Assembly (NCBI RefSeq): GCF_000350225.1
Contig: NW_005179028.1
Location: forward strand, 152,578-216,577
From: Chondrus crispus
Lineage: Eukaryota; Rhodophyta; Florideophyceae; Gigartinales; Gigartinaceae
Direction: 5' to 3'
Length of the DNA stretch: 64,000 nt
Below the pieces are notes generated by a model. The model saw only the letters and a list, made by a program, of their open reading frames with translations. It had not been told where the DNA came from and ran no database searches. Position 1 is the stretch's first letter; the number at the start of each line of letters is the position of its first letter. This document shows, piece by piece, positions 41,532 to 53,364 of the stretch. The position numbers were made by a program, and so were the translations under genes.

Positions 41532-42285
41532 TGTAGTGCAGTGACCCTGTACTGTACGGCTGGCCACCGCCGTCGTGGGGCCGCGCTCCCCGCCTTTGAC
41601 ACTTGTACTGTTCGCGCACACTTGGGAAAGTACCCCACGTGTACCACACGTGGACACACGTGTATGACACGTATATGATACGTGTACGACACGCGTACGA
41701 CACGTATACATACGTGGTGCCCAACAGTTTCTACGCTAATTAGCGTCTAATGCCAAGTGGTAATTCTAATGGCGATAATTAATTATTAATTACCCATTTA
41801 GTAACCGACGCCGACGACGGCGCTCGGCGTATATAGGTCGGGTGTCGGAAGGCACTACAGTAATGAGGCATCAGGTGATCAGACCCCATCTCTGGTGGGA
41901 TCCTCTACGGTTCCTATCTAGTTGGCTAAGTCTGGTACCTGCACCCTTCGTCGTCATCCTTTTTCTTGTTTTTCCTTTACTTTTTCCCCTATTTTCTACG
42001 TTTCTACGCTAAACTTCTCCTTCTTTCTTTCTTCTGCCTTCTTGTGTTGTTCTTCTTCGACGCTGTTGATAGCGGTCCGCGACACGACTGCCACACCCAC
42101 TCGTTCTAATTACTCGATCCCGAGCACCCCTTCACGCGCTGACCGCAACTCTACCCGCGATTCTCGCGTTACCCCTGAGCTACCACGGACAGAGGGCCCC
42201 GAACTCCCTGGTGGTGACTGGACATACCGCTTTCCCTCATAGCGAGATTTACGCTCTCGTTGGCGAGTGTGTCCACTGCACTACA
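41532..42285 (+). repeat. solo LTR, 754 bp, TSD GTCTG
   Basis: It starts TGTAGTGCAGTG and ends CACTGCACTACA, a perfect 12-bp inverted terminal repeat. It is flanked by GTCTG on both sides (41527-41531 and 42286-42290). It contains a CACGTG/ACGTGT array (about 41636-41717), an AT-rich tract, and a TATATA box at about 41829-41834, the same order as the other LTRs of the family. Confidence 0.9.
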
Positions 42286-43199
42286 GTCTGGTAGGGTTAT
42301 ACGAATCGGTAGGAGACACTGGACGAGGGAGGTACACTGCACTGGACACGCGCAGTCGTACTGGGGTGTCGAGCAGTACAACCGATGGCGAGCTGGAACC
42401 CTGAGGGAGATTACTAACCGTACCGGAAAAGGACTGGGGTAGGAAGTAAAGGGAAGCGTGCTTGCCTCAGTTTACCTCCAGCCCGCCTCCCCCTTATCTT
42501 ATCTCCCCTAGAAGGGCGATGGCATCTGTCGGACTACATTAGATGTACATACTGTAGCCAGCTTGCTGTAGCTTACGGTAACTATAAATGAACTACTGTA
42601 CTAACCCACCAATCGCGCGCGCACCACGTGTACACCTGCACTAGCTGGTACCATTAACTACACGTGGGTGCCCATGTGGCCACTAATACACGTGCTGGCC
42701 ACATATGTACCGTGTCGGTTAAAATCTTACTACAATAGTTGAGCGGGACTCCCGACGCCCACCTGGTACGGTAGCATTCATAAACATTGTACCACATAGA
42801 GCACAATGGAGTTTTAATCTATCATTAGTGGCGTATAATATTTTGACAACGGTCTCCAATTGGATTGAAAACCCCGCACCGGTGGAAATGATCTAATTTC
42901 GATAACTGGGTGTATCCGTTGCGTCCTTACTCACCAAACTCTCCGTTTCGCCAGCGCGACATTCACAAATTCAATAATAGAATATGAATATATTGACACC
43001 TTCTGCTCAATCAAATTGCAATCAGTATCAGGAATAAGTCCAAAACCCCTACATGGCTACTGTTTTCACCAACCAGCTAATATTGAGGAGGCCTGAAGCT
43101 TATTGTAACATGCCAAAACAGTATCGTTTTATGAGAATTGCCATGCCAAACATAAATTGTGAGAATCTATGCGCCGTGGCCCGTACTTAACCTTTTCTT
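42286..43199. other. gene-less stretch with CACGTG cluster
   Basis: Three CACGTG boxes at about 42626-42695 resemble the array in the neighbouring LTRs and may be a fragment of another LTR. The rest shows no gene. Confidence 0.4.
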
Positions 43200-43627
43200 C
43201 GGAGCTTCATGGACTGCATAATAGGAGCCGTTGGCAGCACCAGAACCACGGTGACGAGCTCGATTGCGTCTTCTCTCTCTGGTTATGCGAAGAGCAGTGA
43301 AAATGGTGGAGCATTGAGGAGCAAGAGCCACAACACGACGGAGTCAGTGGCAGAGTCTAACCGGTATTCACGTTGTAAATCGTTCTTGTTCTGCCACTTC
43401 TGGCGTCATCTTTGTGCCTCGGCTTCGGCGGCTCTCTCTCCACCAGGACCTCAATGACAATATCTGCAGTAAGATGCGCGCCTCTTGTTGTATAAACTGT
43501 AATAGTGCCTTCTTCCTCAATGTATGCGTCCCGGACCAGACCCCTCCCCCGCACCCTAAAAGATAGTAACACAGCTTCTAAACTTGAGAAACATACCGAT
43601 TCTGATTCATGGAGTGTGTGGAGCTGG

Positions 43628-44333
43628 TGTCGTGCACTAGGGTCGCGGCGTATATCCCCAGGGCAGAGCACGCGTGTTCCGAACGCGGTGTGTACGGGAG
43701 ACCACCCGGTGATAACCAGCAGCGGGGTCCGGGCGCGATCGGCGCAGTAGGTAGCAAAAAGGAAGGTTAGAACAGGGGATCGCGCAGAGGGGGCGGAGCG
43801 GTAGGGACGTCTCGCGCGGTAGAACGGTTAGTATCCTCGGTAGCAGCGCGCGCGGTAGAGCGGTTGGGATTCGCGGTCGTAGATGGGCTCGCGTAGTGTA
43901 GCACGGCTTGTGCTATACTGGCGCGAATCTACTACCGAGATTCCAGAAGCTTCGGAAAAGAACCCAAGGCTTTGTGCCTTCTTTACTCAGGGTCGAGCGT
44001 CGACTATATAGTAGTCGACGTCGTAATAATAATAATAATAAGTTATAATAATTAATAATAATAGTATTATTATTAATTATTAATTAAAACACAGTAATAA
44101 ATATCGGCGCAACAGCATCAGCGTTGTACAGTACGCAATACTCTCTGTGGGTTAGGATACACGCATACACGCGGGGATCGACACGCATATACGTGGAGTA
44201 ACAGACTGTCCGTACTTCGACAGGGCTTACCCCCGGCCATGCCTGGGTGGATAGTTACACGATTACACGTGGTATATGTACACGATTACACGTGGTATAC
44301 CCGCGATTAATATAGGCGGTTCAGTGCACTACA
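43628..44333 (-). repeat. solo LTR, 706 bp, TSD GCTGG
   Basis: It is closely similar along its length to the 5' LTR at 35123-35849. It ends TGTCGTGCAC and GTGCACTACA in plus-strand view and is flanked by GCTGG (43623-43627 and 44334-44338). No primer site or gag lies beside it, so it is a solo LTR. It interrupts the DDE transposase relic. Confidence 0.9.
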
Positions 44334-45020
44334 GCTGGAGTCCGTTAAGCGGCTGTGTACTTACGGCGCGTGTGTGGGTCTCCCAAACCCCACACTTTTT
44401 AAATCCGATACATATATTAGGAACCGTTAGGGCGTCTGACGGTGCATAGCGCATTATATCTGCCACATCGAAAGCGTCGAGAACAGTTTTGCTCATTGCA
44501 CGGTTATGCACTTCTTGCTGTAAATAGACTTAAAAGGGAACACAATCTCATCGAGGGGCTGTAGGACATGCCACGAATGCGCAGGAAGCCCAACCACAAC
44601 CACATAATTGTACTTCAGATACTGCAAAACTGCATACTGAATATGTTAACTGTATCCATCGAAAGGTAACAAACGTTTTTGCTCTCGACACGGAGTTCCT
44701 TGGTCGCCTTCACAACAGAAGCAGTCTAGTGCTAAAGATGCCAGAGTCCGCACCGGCAGAGTCCTGCTGATACAAGTAGCATGGCGGAAGAAAAATATTC
44801 ACAGTCTGAACTGAAGCAGCAACTCGACGGGAGTATAGCTGTTTTCCCAGGCACACCACAAATGGCTTGAAGGATTGAACAGCGGCATTTGCAACACACG
44901 TAAAAGTGACGTGGATTAAATTGCTTCTGGATTTTGCACCATTAGACAACAAATTACTTGTTGCGAAGCTCATGCTCTTTCGTAGACTTCTACCTGCCAT
45001 TTTGTGTAACGACACAGCGG

Positions 45021-46083
45021 TGTAGTGCAATGAAGGGCTCTATAGGGAATGGAAAGAAAGTAAACTAATGGGGTATGACAAATAGTCCGGGTTGGGGGAC
45101 ACACGTGTGAGTATTTGCACAGTTTTAATTTTTAATTATTTAATTTTATTTAGTTAATTAGTTACCATTAATTTGGCTGACATTAGATTAAATTTAGGAT
45201 CTAGCGCCGTGAGCTACTGTAGTGGCTCCGGCGGAGCGATATATACCCAGGCCCATTGACCACCAAGTCAGTAAAGGTAACCGAGTTGCCGGAAGTTGTA
45301 TTTCGCCTTCGTCGAAGACGGCTCCCGTTTAGCGAAGCGCTTCCCTTATACGTAGCCAACGTTTTCGTTCAGCACTCCGGGTTCCGTTTTACGTTATCCT
45401 TTTACCAATTTCATCTCTATTTCTATCTCTATCTCCATTACTTTTTCTATCTCCTTTGCCTTTTGTTAGTACCATCGGCCTCGTTTGCGACCGATCCGGT
45501 GTAGGTATTCTAACCATCGGGCAACATGAGGGTGTAGCGCTGCCACTGTGTCCTAATTCCGTCGGAGTCTGTTGCAACGACGCCTCCGTCGAAGGTCTTA
45601 CTGTGCATGCGTAAGGCAGTAGTGGCACACCGTTTGGTGTTTCTTTCTAAGTTCGTGCCATCGGCTTGGGTTGCGACCAGGTGGTGTAGGTCTTTCGGCC
45701 ATTGGGCAACACGCTGGTGTAACGCTGCTACGGTGACCATATCCCGTCGGAATGCGTTGCGACGCCCCCGTCGAAGACCTTGTCGCGTATTCAAGGTGGC
45801 GAAGACGCTCATCGAGCATTGGCCTTACAACCCAGTGAATCCGGGTAACCTACGTAGACCTGCACACTCGTTAAGCACCGTTCTTTGAAAACCTCTACCA
45901 CACCGATTCCGGGCCGGGCCTTTCTCTTTGCACCCCGTTGGGATCAGAGCTACTGCGGGCCGCGAACCCCCTGAAAGAGAAAGGGAGAATCGAACGCTCC
46001 GTAGCGCTGTGCCATTGGCAGTTGTTGTTGTTTTGTTGGACCGTCGGACCCTGGTCTCTGCCTGATAGGCGCATTGAACTACA
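45021..46083 (+). repeat. LTR-like repeat, 1063 bp, inserted in transposase relic
   Basis: It starts TGTAGTGCAATG and ends CATTGAACTACA, one mismatch from a perfect inverted terminus. It has an AT-rich tract (about 45126-45200) and a TATATA box (45240-45245). It is homologous to the 384-bp solo LTR, with an extra internal part that includes a tandem duplication at 45471-45600 and 45657-45782. The flanks (AGCGG left, CGTGG right) are not a clear target duplication. Confidence 0.78.
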
Positions 46084-46650
46084 CGTGGACGCATCCACAC
46101 TAAAGATACATCTCGGATCGTCAATAATCTAGAGACCAATAGTTTCGTAGAGCTGGACGACATGTTCACAAACTGTTGGGCGTGTGACAGCTTTGGTACG
46201 AACCTGTTCTATTGTCAAGACGGGCTTGATACAGAGATCAGGATGAAGTGTTAGAAAGCATTTGAAACAGCGACTGGAAGGTTGTCTGTCAACAAATGGC
46301 AATTAGCGGGTACCGACCCAGGTAGCATTTGCATGACTGGTAACTCTTGGAATTTGTGAGAGTCAGCGGTGTACTTTGATTGAAAAAATCGCAAGGGGCA
46401 GCTGCAATCAGGTCCTTTTCTTTTGACAGTAACATAACAGGACGACGAACTTTTCGGATGATTACAATAACATGTGAAGCTTCCTCTGGCTCGCGTTGGG
46501 ATGGGTCTTTTGACCCAGTTGAATTACGCAGTTCGTCCTTTCCAAAAGCAAACTCCGGGGTTTTGTCGCATGCTTCAGTGGGACCGAGGGGAAGGCATGG
46601 TCCACTGATACAAACTGCAGCGTGTGGTAGCTTGTGAGATTCATGGTGTC

Positions 46651-47549
46651 AAAAGGTTAGTTTGCGAAAGGCAAGGAATGCGTGCTAGGGCGTAGAAAGG
46701 GTACCGTAGCTAGAAGATGGTGATAGAATCACTTCGAAGAAGAGTCCAGCGTATTTTATTGCCTCCAAATGGCCGTATACGGACGATGGAGGTCCAAGCG
46801 CTGAAAGTGGCTCCGTCGGTTTGGTGCTAAAGTGGTCTATGCATGCCTGAAAAGAGTCATGCTTTTGCACTTAGCGGGAAATCTGGTGGAGGAGGTACTG
46901 CACTTCCAAAAAGTAGGTAAGAATCCCGGTTGGTGAAGAAGCACAAGTTGGTGACTAAGCACGTAACGGTTAAATGCTGAGCGTGGTCTAATTGTGGGAA
47001 GCTAGAATTTGAAGTTTATTTGATTGGCCCTAAATCTGGGAAAAGGGGGAAATTACACGTGCGACGCGTCGGCGGGAAACAGGGATACTAAAGTCTGAAG
47101 GCGAGATCCTGACCGAACCTTGGAGGTAACTTGCTACCCTCCAAGAGTTCCTGCGAAAAGTCCGGAGCCTCACCATCCGAAGTATCCCCGCCCTCCTCGC
47201 TCTCGCGACTCCTTTCCCCCAACACTGGGCGCTACAAGCGCGGCTACTAAGTCACTAACCTCACCCTTCCGGTATCACACACTAATTTATTGAATAGATT
47301 TCATATCTCAACTATTGAGCTGATCAGTTTACCGATCACACTGTAAAATCGGTATACCGATCAATAGACCCTTTTTAAAGGGGTGACGTAAATAGCAAAT
47401 ATATCTGACACTATTCCACCACATGGCGGGCACACTGACGTCTCAGGAGACCTCACAGTCATCTCTCGATTATTTCGAACTTTCAAATATCCAAATCCGT
47501 AAAGTACACCCCGACCCAACCCCCTGAGACTACCGCCTTCCACGACGCC
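46651..47549. other. gene-less stretch with imperfect hairpin
   Basis: No gene is supported. An imperfect hairpin lies at about 47321-47365, with 16-bp arms (two mismatches) built on ATCGGTATACCGAT-like sequence. Confidence 0.35.
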
Positions 47550-49818
47550 ATGGCGACCGTTGTATCGTCTACTCCCTCACCGAATCCAAGTAACGCCGCC
47601 CCCGCTACAGCCACTCGGGGACGTGGTAGAGGCCAAGGGAGACGTACAGGGCGCGGGAGAGGTCGCCGGGCATTCGCCTCGGGGCGGGGCGGTCAAGATG
47701 CGGCGAAAGGTTGGAAATCAGGAACAGAACTGACATCGAACTTATGCTTGAGAAGGACTTCGCCGTGGTCATTATAGCAGAAAGAGCCAGACTTCCTTGT
47801 AGTGCTACCGTAGTGAGAATGGAAACCGAATGACTTGTTCGTGGTCTGTCAGAAACCATGCGCTCTTTGTTGCGACTTTTTGCCAATGAAGTTCTTTTCA
47901 AATGCAAAACGAGGCTTAAAGAGCATGTAACCCTGCATAAGCTTCTCGTTGGTCTCTTGAAGATGCGAGTATACCGTTTCTACGCCAATATGCTATTTTC
48001 TCACGGTACAAGTTTCAGATTGTCCAAGACAATTCGAATGTTCTCTAATTCTGATCTGAAGTGCAGTGAGCTCTCTGTCATTCGCTTTCGAAGTTCTAAC
48101 ATACTGGCATTTGCTGCAACAGGTCGTGGGGATTTAGAGACAGTATCTTAGAACGCCCAGAAAGACAAGACTCCACTTCTTGCGCAGTTCGAGGAGGTGG
48201 CATTTCAGGTAGGGCTAAAGTTTTTTGTCCCCGTTGTACACTTTTGTCACGCTGGATGGTGACCTTTACGGAACGAGGGCGTCTGATAATCATATTAAGG
48301 CACTCTTCACTCGTGGAGCGCACCGCAACGGGCATACTGCGGATGCATTGTGCGATGCGCTATTCAGGGTGAAATTAATGGTCCGTTTTAGAAAAAGAGA
48401 AGAAATGCAGGCTTCTTCTGTTGCTTTTATTGTCGATGCGCTTCTAGAAGATCGTGGTGAGCGGCATCTCCGCGGGGTTACAGTAACGCCACACCGAGGA
48501 TACGGGAGTTGTCTACAATGACGGGCCTGTTTAGTCGTAGTATTAATGGTATCTTGATAATGCCTGATCACATACTTAAATGTCACCCATTTGTTGGGAG
48601 CTGTTGCAGTTGCAAGTCAGGCGGTGGCATTCGTGGCACCACGACAGCCGGAGATCAGCATCGGCAAGGCGGGCAATCCAGATCGGCCGGCAACACTGTG
48701 TTGACACGTCAGAAGCTCACGGCATGGTTTCATGTTCAGCCCGTGCAGCACTTATCACCAGCAGACCGGTGGGTGAACAGTCATCTGAAAGGATGTCGGA
48801 ATGCGTCATTCACCTACGCAAGCGCTCAACTGGATGTGGTCGATAGGAGCATCGGGGTAGCGCTGGCATCACTTGTCATAGACTGGCGTGCAACCGTTGA
48901 GTGCAGTGGAGACGGGGGGTTGCTGGAATCGGTCGGGAAGAAAGGAGCGTGAGGATCAGCTTGTTGGTAGAATTCAGGGGATATAGAGGCTGTGCGATGA
49001 AGGAAAAGGGGAGATAGGCATCGATCGAGGGAAAAGGACGGAGTTTGCGGCTGTTTCCGTCGCTGTTGTAGCTGTTTGCTACTGAATTGTCATTTACTCG
49101 GATCGTTGTGAGCGGCTGAGGTCCGCTGTACGGCTGTTTGTTGTTGTTGTCGCTTTTCCGGTGACTGATCGCGCGCACCCAAGCAGGGTTGCTTGTTGGA
49201 CGCGCTAAACTAAAGTGAAGATTAATTGTTTTATCTTTCTGTGCAATCTCTGGCAGGCTAATCCGGAGCGATTTGGCCGAGACTGCGCTGTTTACTTTCT
49301 GTGAATACGCTTGCAGGTTGTACCTGCAACAGAGTTCTTTTCTTGATGTGATGCGAAATGAAGAAAACGACGAAGAAGGGGATAACTTTGGTACTGATGA
49401 CGATGTAAAGGACGACGCAAAATCTACAGAGGAGACTATTTCAAGGATTTCTACTGAAAAGGCATGCAAACGGAGAGCTTTTGTTGTAAGTGACCGCGCG
49501 GAGGCTGCAATGACAGATAAGTACGCCACTTAAACGTTCAAGGTCAATTATGATGGCGCGTCACAAAGGACGGCAGTCACTGCTTTGGCTGTACGGGATC
49601 ATGGCACAGAGTGGTACAGAAATATTACCAGATTCTTGTACAATGTAAATTCCAATATTGGAAGCCTTTTGGCGACTTGGGTTGCGGTATCTCCAAGTGG
49701 ATGCCTGACAAGACATATTCTTACAAAGAGAGCAAACGATGGAAGAATTACAATTCCTTCTCAGGAGAATGGAAGTAGTAAAGACTGTGTGGTGAGATGT
49801 TTGTTGATAACTTGTTAA
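47550..49818 (+). pseudogene. unassigned DDE-type transposase-like relic
   Basis: The plus strand reads MATVVSSTPSPNPSNAAPAT, an RGRGRGQGRRTGRGRG basic tract, then in shifted frames a helical region (47858-48151). Next comes 48225-48521 with LDGDLYGTRAS, LCDALFRVKLMVRFRKREEM and RHLRGVTVTPHRGYGS, followed by ILKCHPFVGS. The spacing Asp ... arginine-rich helix ... xxRGYG is like DDE nucleases, but I cannot name the family. Further fragments (49273-49818) may be its C-terminus. Multiple stops interrupt it. Confidence 0.45.
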
Positions 49819-51164
49819 GTTTTAACAGTCGGGCAGCGCTGTGCTGACTGGTTTAACAGCGACAGTTTCGAGTAACAGGTACTAATGCTGGAAAGATCTT
49901 GCTGCAGGATTGAAACGTTCGTATCACGCTAGGAAAAGCTCCCGATACTGTATCTCTGGATTGGACTCCAGCAGAAGTTCTGAATTCAGTTTTGAACTCT
50001 TAGTTTAGTACTACACGGTCTACGGAAAATATGAAGCAAGAAACAGCAACAGAAGCTCCAGTCCTACAGAGTCTCATCTGCAGGCCTTTTGTTGAAGCTG
50101 TTTTTGAGTGCGGTATGCTTGCAAAAAAACAAGCTGACTGGTGTGCTCTCCCGACGGCGTCGCTATAATCTTGCCTACAGCGGCGGGTTTTACCGAACTC
50201 GTCGATCGTTCCTTCGCATGCGTATAGATGACGATGAGCATTGCACGCCACAGCCTCGAACGAGAACTTTTGCTAGCTAATGTAGATACAGCTCTATGCG
50301 TGGTGGGGGAACCGTCATTTCTGGAGGACGTTTCAGACGAGCACATTGGCCAGGTTTTACAACTGATGCCTATTCTCTCCGTTAAGTGTCTAATCTATGT
50401 CTCCACCTCCAAAACGGGAGTTCTGTGCATCGCTTTGGTCTTGCTCGGGAGACAAACAGATTGAATTTATAGAAGCATTAATCAAACGTGCTCCAGGTTG
50501 TGTTGCATGGGCGCATTTCCGGAATTGGTACTTCCACAGTTTGCTACTTCACAGATGAAAGACACCATTCAGGATGAGATCCCATTCTGGAAAACTGTCT
50601 CAATCTATGTCTTCCAGAATGGGATATTTTTGCCTCGTAATTTGTTTAAGCATGGCAGTCAATCATTCTACTCGAAATAAATGTAGTGTAGAGTGCAGTG
50701 CTCAGCACGGTGCGATACTAAGGTCATGTAAAAGTTCTATGGAGCTGGAATAGATGGTTGTCTTCCAAATGCTTAAAACGATTGCTATAAATGCCATTAT
50801 TGCGTAGAGGATGACCTAAAAAAGGATTAGTAGGAAAGCAATGATACTTTGCAAGGTCTTCACCAGTTTAGAAACAGTTTAACCAATGTGTAATCGCTTG
50901 CGTTCTACATATTTCACTGGAGTATTGAGATGATTTTTTAGAAAGACAAACTGCAGGAGGAAAGTTTGTTAGGGGTAGCCGTGCTCGAAATTCCGGAAGT
51001 TCTATTTCCAGAAGAAGTCGCTTTGCGTTCTAAGGCTTCGGCCTGGAAAAGAAGTTAAATAGTGTTTTCAAGGCACAAGAGGGCATCAAATAAGATCAGA
51101 AGTACGGAGCCATGAACAGCGTCAAAACCCTATGGCATGATACTGCCAATTATGTGGAAATAAC
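49819..51164. other. gene-less stretch
   Basis: No gene is supported. A hairpin with 14-bp perfect arms lies at 50579-50592 and 50612-50625. Probably old transposon sequence. Confidence 0.4.
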
Positions 51165-51635
51165 TCAGATAGTTGGCGGGGGCACAAAAGCACTTTCTAA
51201 TGCTCCCATGGTGATGTTGATTTCTGTGTGAGAGTCTATCCCGGTTTCTAGAAACATTTTGGGAATGTCCGGCACTCTGTACAGGTTTTCAAGCCGAGAA
51301 AATGCTCCCAGTTCGCCCCACAGCATCACCAAAATCCACAGATACAAAAAATATACAGAAACGCAGCGAAAATGAAGAATGTTCCCCCCCGAAACTCCAA
51401 AGACTATAGCTATCCGACTGGGAAAAAGCGCTGAAGTAACAATGAGCCATTTGCAAATCATTAGCAACGTCGCTGGATTAGACTTAGGCGCTCTTTTCGA
51501 CTCTTTTAGCCTATTACAAATGCAAGAACGTACTTGATCGCCATGTCGATCAATAAGCCAATTTGCCACCTCCACGAACTCCGTGAGTGGTAAAGGTTTG
51601 AGGATCTCTTTGAAGCCCGTTGACTGTTCAAGCAT
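51165..51635 (-). pseudogene. second PIF/Harbinger-like transposase fragment
   Basis: The 156-codon frame contains FPSRIAIVFGVSGGNILHFR, then VLWGELGAFSRLENLYRVP-like sequence and FLETGIDSHTEINI. The GVSGGTILH-like helix-turn-helix followed by an Arg-Leu-x-Asn helix and a TGID segment is the pattern seen in fungal/algal Harbinger transposases ahead of the first catalytic Asp. The catalytic blocks downstream are not recognisable. Confidence 0.5.
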
Positions 51636-52656
51636 AAATCATTGTACATGTACCGAACCGGTGTAACGTCTACCGTCTGTAAATGTTGATCTTGGCTCAG
51701 AGTTGGGTCCTGGCACCTAAGTTTGGAGGAAATGTTTTGTACGGTATACCGATCAACTGAGGGGCATAGTAGGGATATTGGAGTAGAAATGATGCTGTAG
51801 AGAATCAAATAACACTCCATCTTGAAAAATCACAGATTAGGAATTAGACTGACGGTAGGGATGCTTATAGGCGACCTATCTGATCTACAGCTCATACCGT
51901 CCGCGGTCCGCCCTTCAGAGAAGACTTGCCTTAATGTTCTCTATCAGTCATCCCTACGAGCAGAAACAAACGTGCACCACCCATATTGACAGTTTGTAAC
52001 CAGGAGCTAAAGAGATGTGACCTCAATACCCTCGGTCGTCCTTCCTTCCATTTCAGGAAGACGGGAGTTCTGCGTAATGGAAGAAGATACTGCTTTCCTA
52101 ATTATTGCCTTTAATCTCTTGTGCTTTTGACTGCAATGAAGATCGACAGGGGAGCAGCTGGGACACTGATAAAGGTGAGTCAAAAATAGCAGATGTCAAG
52201 GTCTTCTCGCCACCATAATTCCAGTACTCTATACGATGTTCGCGCTTGTCAGCTTTGGGTTGAGACGGCAACGCACAACAAAACAATCAACCCTCTGGAA
52301 TAAGGTCTGGACGGAGCAGAGGATCTACAGTTGTGTCACATTGACCTTTCGCTGTCTTGAGAGTCAGTGGTAACACGGGTGCACCAGACCGGCTGGTAAG
52401 GCCTTGTAGCAAAGTGGACGAGGATAGTACTGCCTTGGTTCCATTGGGTCTTCGGCTTGCGAAAACAAGGGTTGATTAATTTTTCAATATGTACACCCAA
52501 AAGTGTAGGGTCGTCCCATCCCGTTCACGATTCCGTGGTGCATGGGTCACTTGGAAGCAATCTGAGATGGGACTGCTCGGGAGCTGAACATACCTGTTCG
52601 CCTGAGCGCGCTCATGAGTAAAAAAGGGGCGTATTCTTGAGCTGCTGCAGAGAAGA
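51636..52656. other. stretch without supported gene
   Basis: A CGGTATACCGATCAA sequence at about 51743 repeats one at 47350. No coding region or RNA gene was recognised. Confidence 0.4.
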
Positions 52657-53364
52657 TTACCGTCGAACTCTATGGATACCCCGCTGGGCACATCTGTTTC
52701 GAGACGAATTCTCTGCTCTACGCGTCGACCGACTCGCCCTTTCGTTTTTATTTTGTTTCGGGGCAGTTGCACATTCCTTGCCATCATCCCCAACTGTACC
52801 GTCCGCGGAGATCAGTCCAGCCTTTTTCGACAGTGGTTTAGCACCGGCGCCAGCACCAACTGAGACTCTTGTCGAGCGTGACCGCGCCCCGGATCGTGCG
52901 TCCAGCTTCTCAGAGTGACCATCTTCGAGACAGGGAGAGTCACTTATGAAATCCCAACCGCCCCCTTTCAAATTGTCTGTCGTATTTTCGTCAATATAGA
53001 CGACTTTCAGATGTTCTCCAAAAGCCGCATAGTCGTAAATCATTGCTCTATACCGTTGCCCGTCAGCCGGGTATTCAAATTCGATTACGGCGCCATCGAG
53101 AACCGGCATGTCATTCTCAGGACGTTTCTTGGGTTCCAAGACCCATCGATGGTCACGGAGGCGGACGTTCACAAGTCTGTCCCACAATCGGTAGACGATT
53201 TTGTGTTTATCTGTGGATTCGTCGTATGTGACGACTACTGCATCGTTCCAGACACCGTCGTCCCAGCACACCAGGATCTCACGCCCTTCCAACGCCTTCC
53301 CTGTCAACTTTTCACTTTGAGGGAATATCTGCGTCTTATTACCATCAGCCGTAGCGTTAGACAT
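52657..53364 (-). CDS. tandem Tudor-like domain protein
   Basis: A 235-residue protein (248 if the upstream ATG at 53403 is used) with two similar barrel-like modules. The first (about residues 24-80) reads GREILVCWDDGVWNDAVVVT and goes on through HKIVYRLWD to the Trp of RWVLE. The second (about 92-142) has AVIEFEYPADGQRYRAMIYD and LKVVYIDE. The pattern of an aromatic pair, a D-x-x-W-x-x-A strand and a VxY strand is that of Tudor/MBT-type chromatin readers. The tail is basic (Ser/Arg/Lys-rich, QNKNERASRSTRRAE). The frame is intact although transposon debris lies on both sides. The function is unknown; a histone or protein-methyl reader role is inferred. It could also be a domesticated transposon chromatin module. 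Confidence 0.55.
   Translation of the reverse strand: MSNATADGNKTQIFPQSEKLTGKALEGREILVCWDDGVWNDAVVVTYDESTDKHKIVYRLWDRLVNVRLRDHRWVLEPKKRPENDMPVLDGAVIEFEYPADGQRYRAMIYDYAAFGEHLKVVYIDENTTDNLKGGGWDFISDSPCLEDGHSEKLDARSGARSRSTRVSVGAGAGAKPLSKKAGLISADGTVGDDGKECATAPKQNKNERASRSTRRAENSSRNRCAQRGIHRVRR

Larger units (their letters stand above)
43200..46650 (-). pseudogene. pogo/Jerky-type DDE transposase relic split by two LTRs
   Basis: Three minus-strand pieces read on from each other once the LTRs at 45021-46083 and 43628-44333 are set aside. The right piece (46084-46650) ends with IIDDPRCIFSVDAS, carrying the first catalytic Asp. The middle piece (44334-45020) has HVTFTCVANAA, FLPPCYLYQQ and, in a shifted frame at about 44520-44625, VVGLPAHSWHVLQPLDEIVF, then DVADIMRYAPSDAL and GFKKCGVWETHTR. 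The left piece (43357-43622) has a plausible C-terminal region. The block order is that of DDE_1 transposases. Stops and frameshifts show it is dead. Confidence 0.72.
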
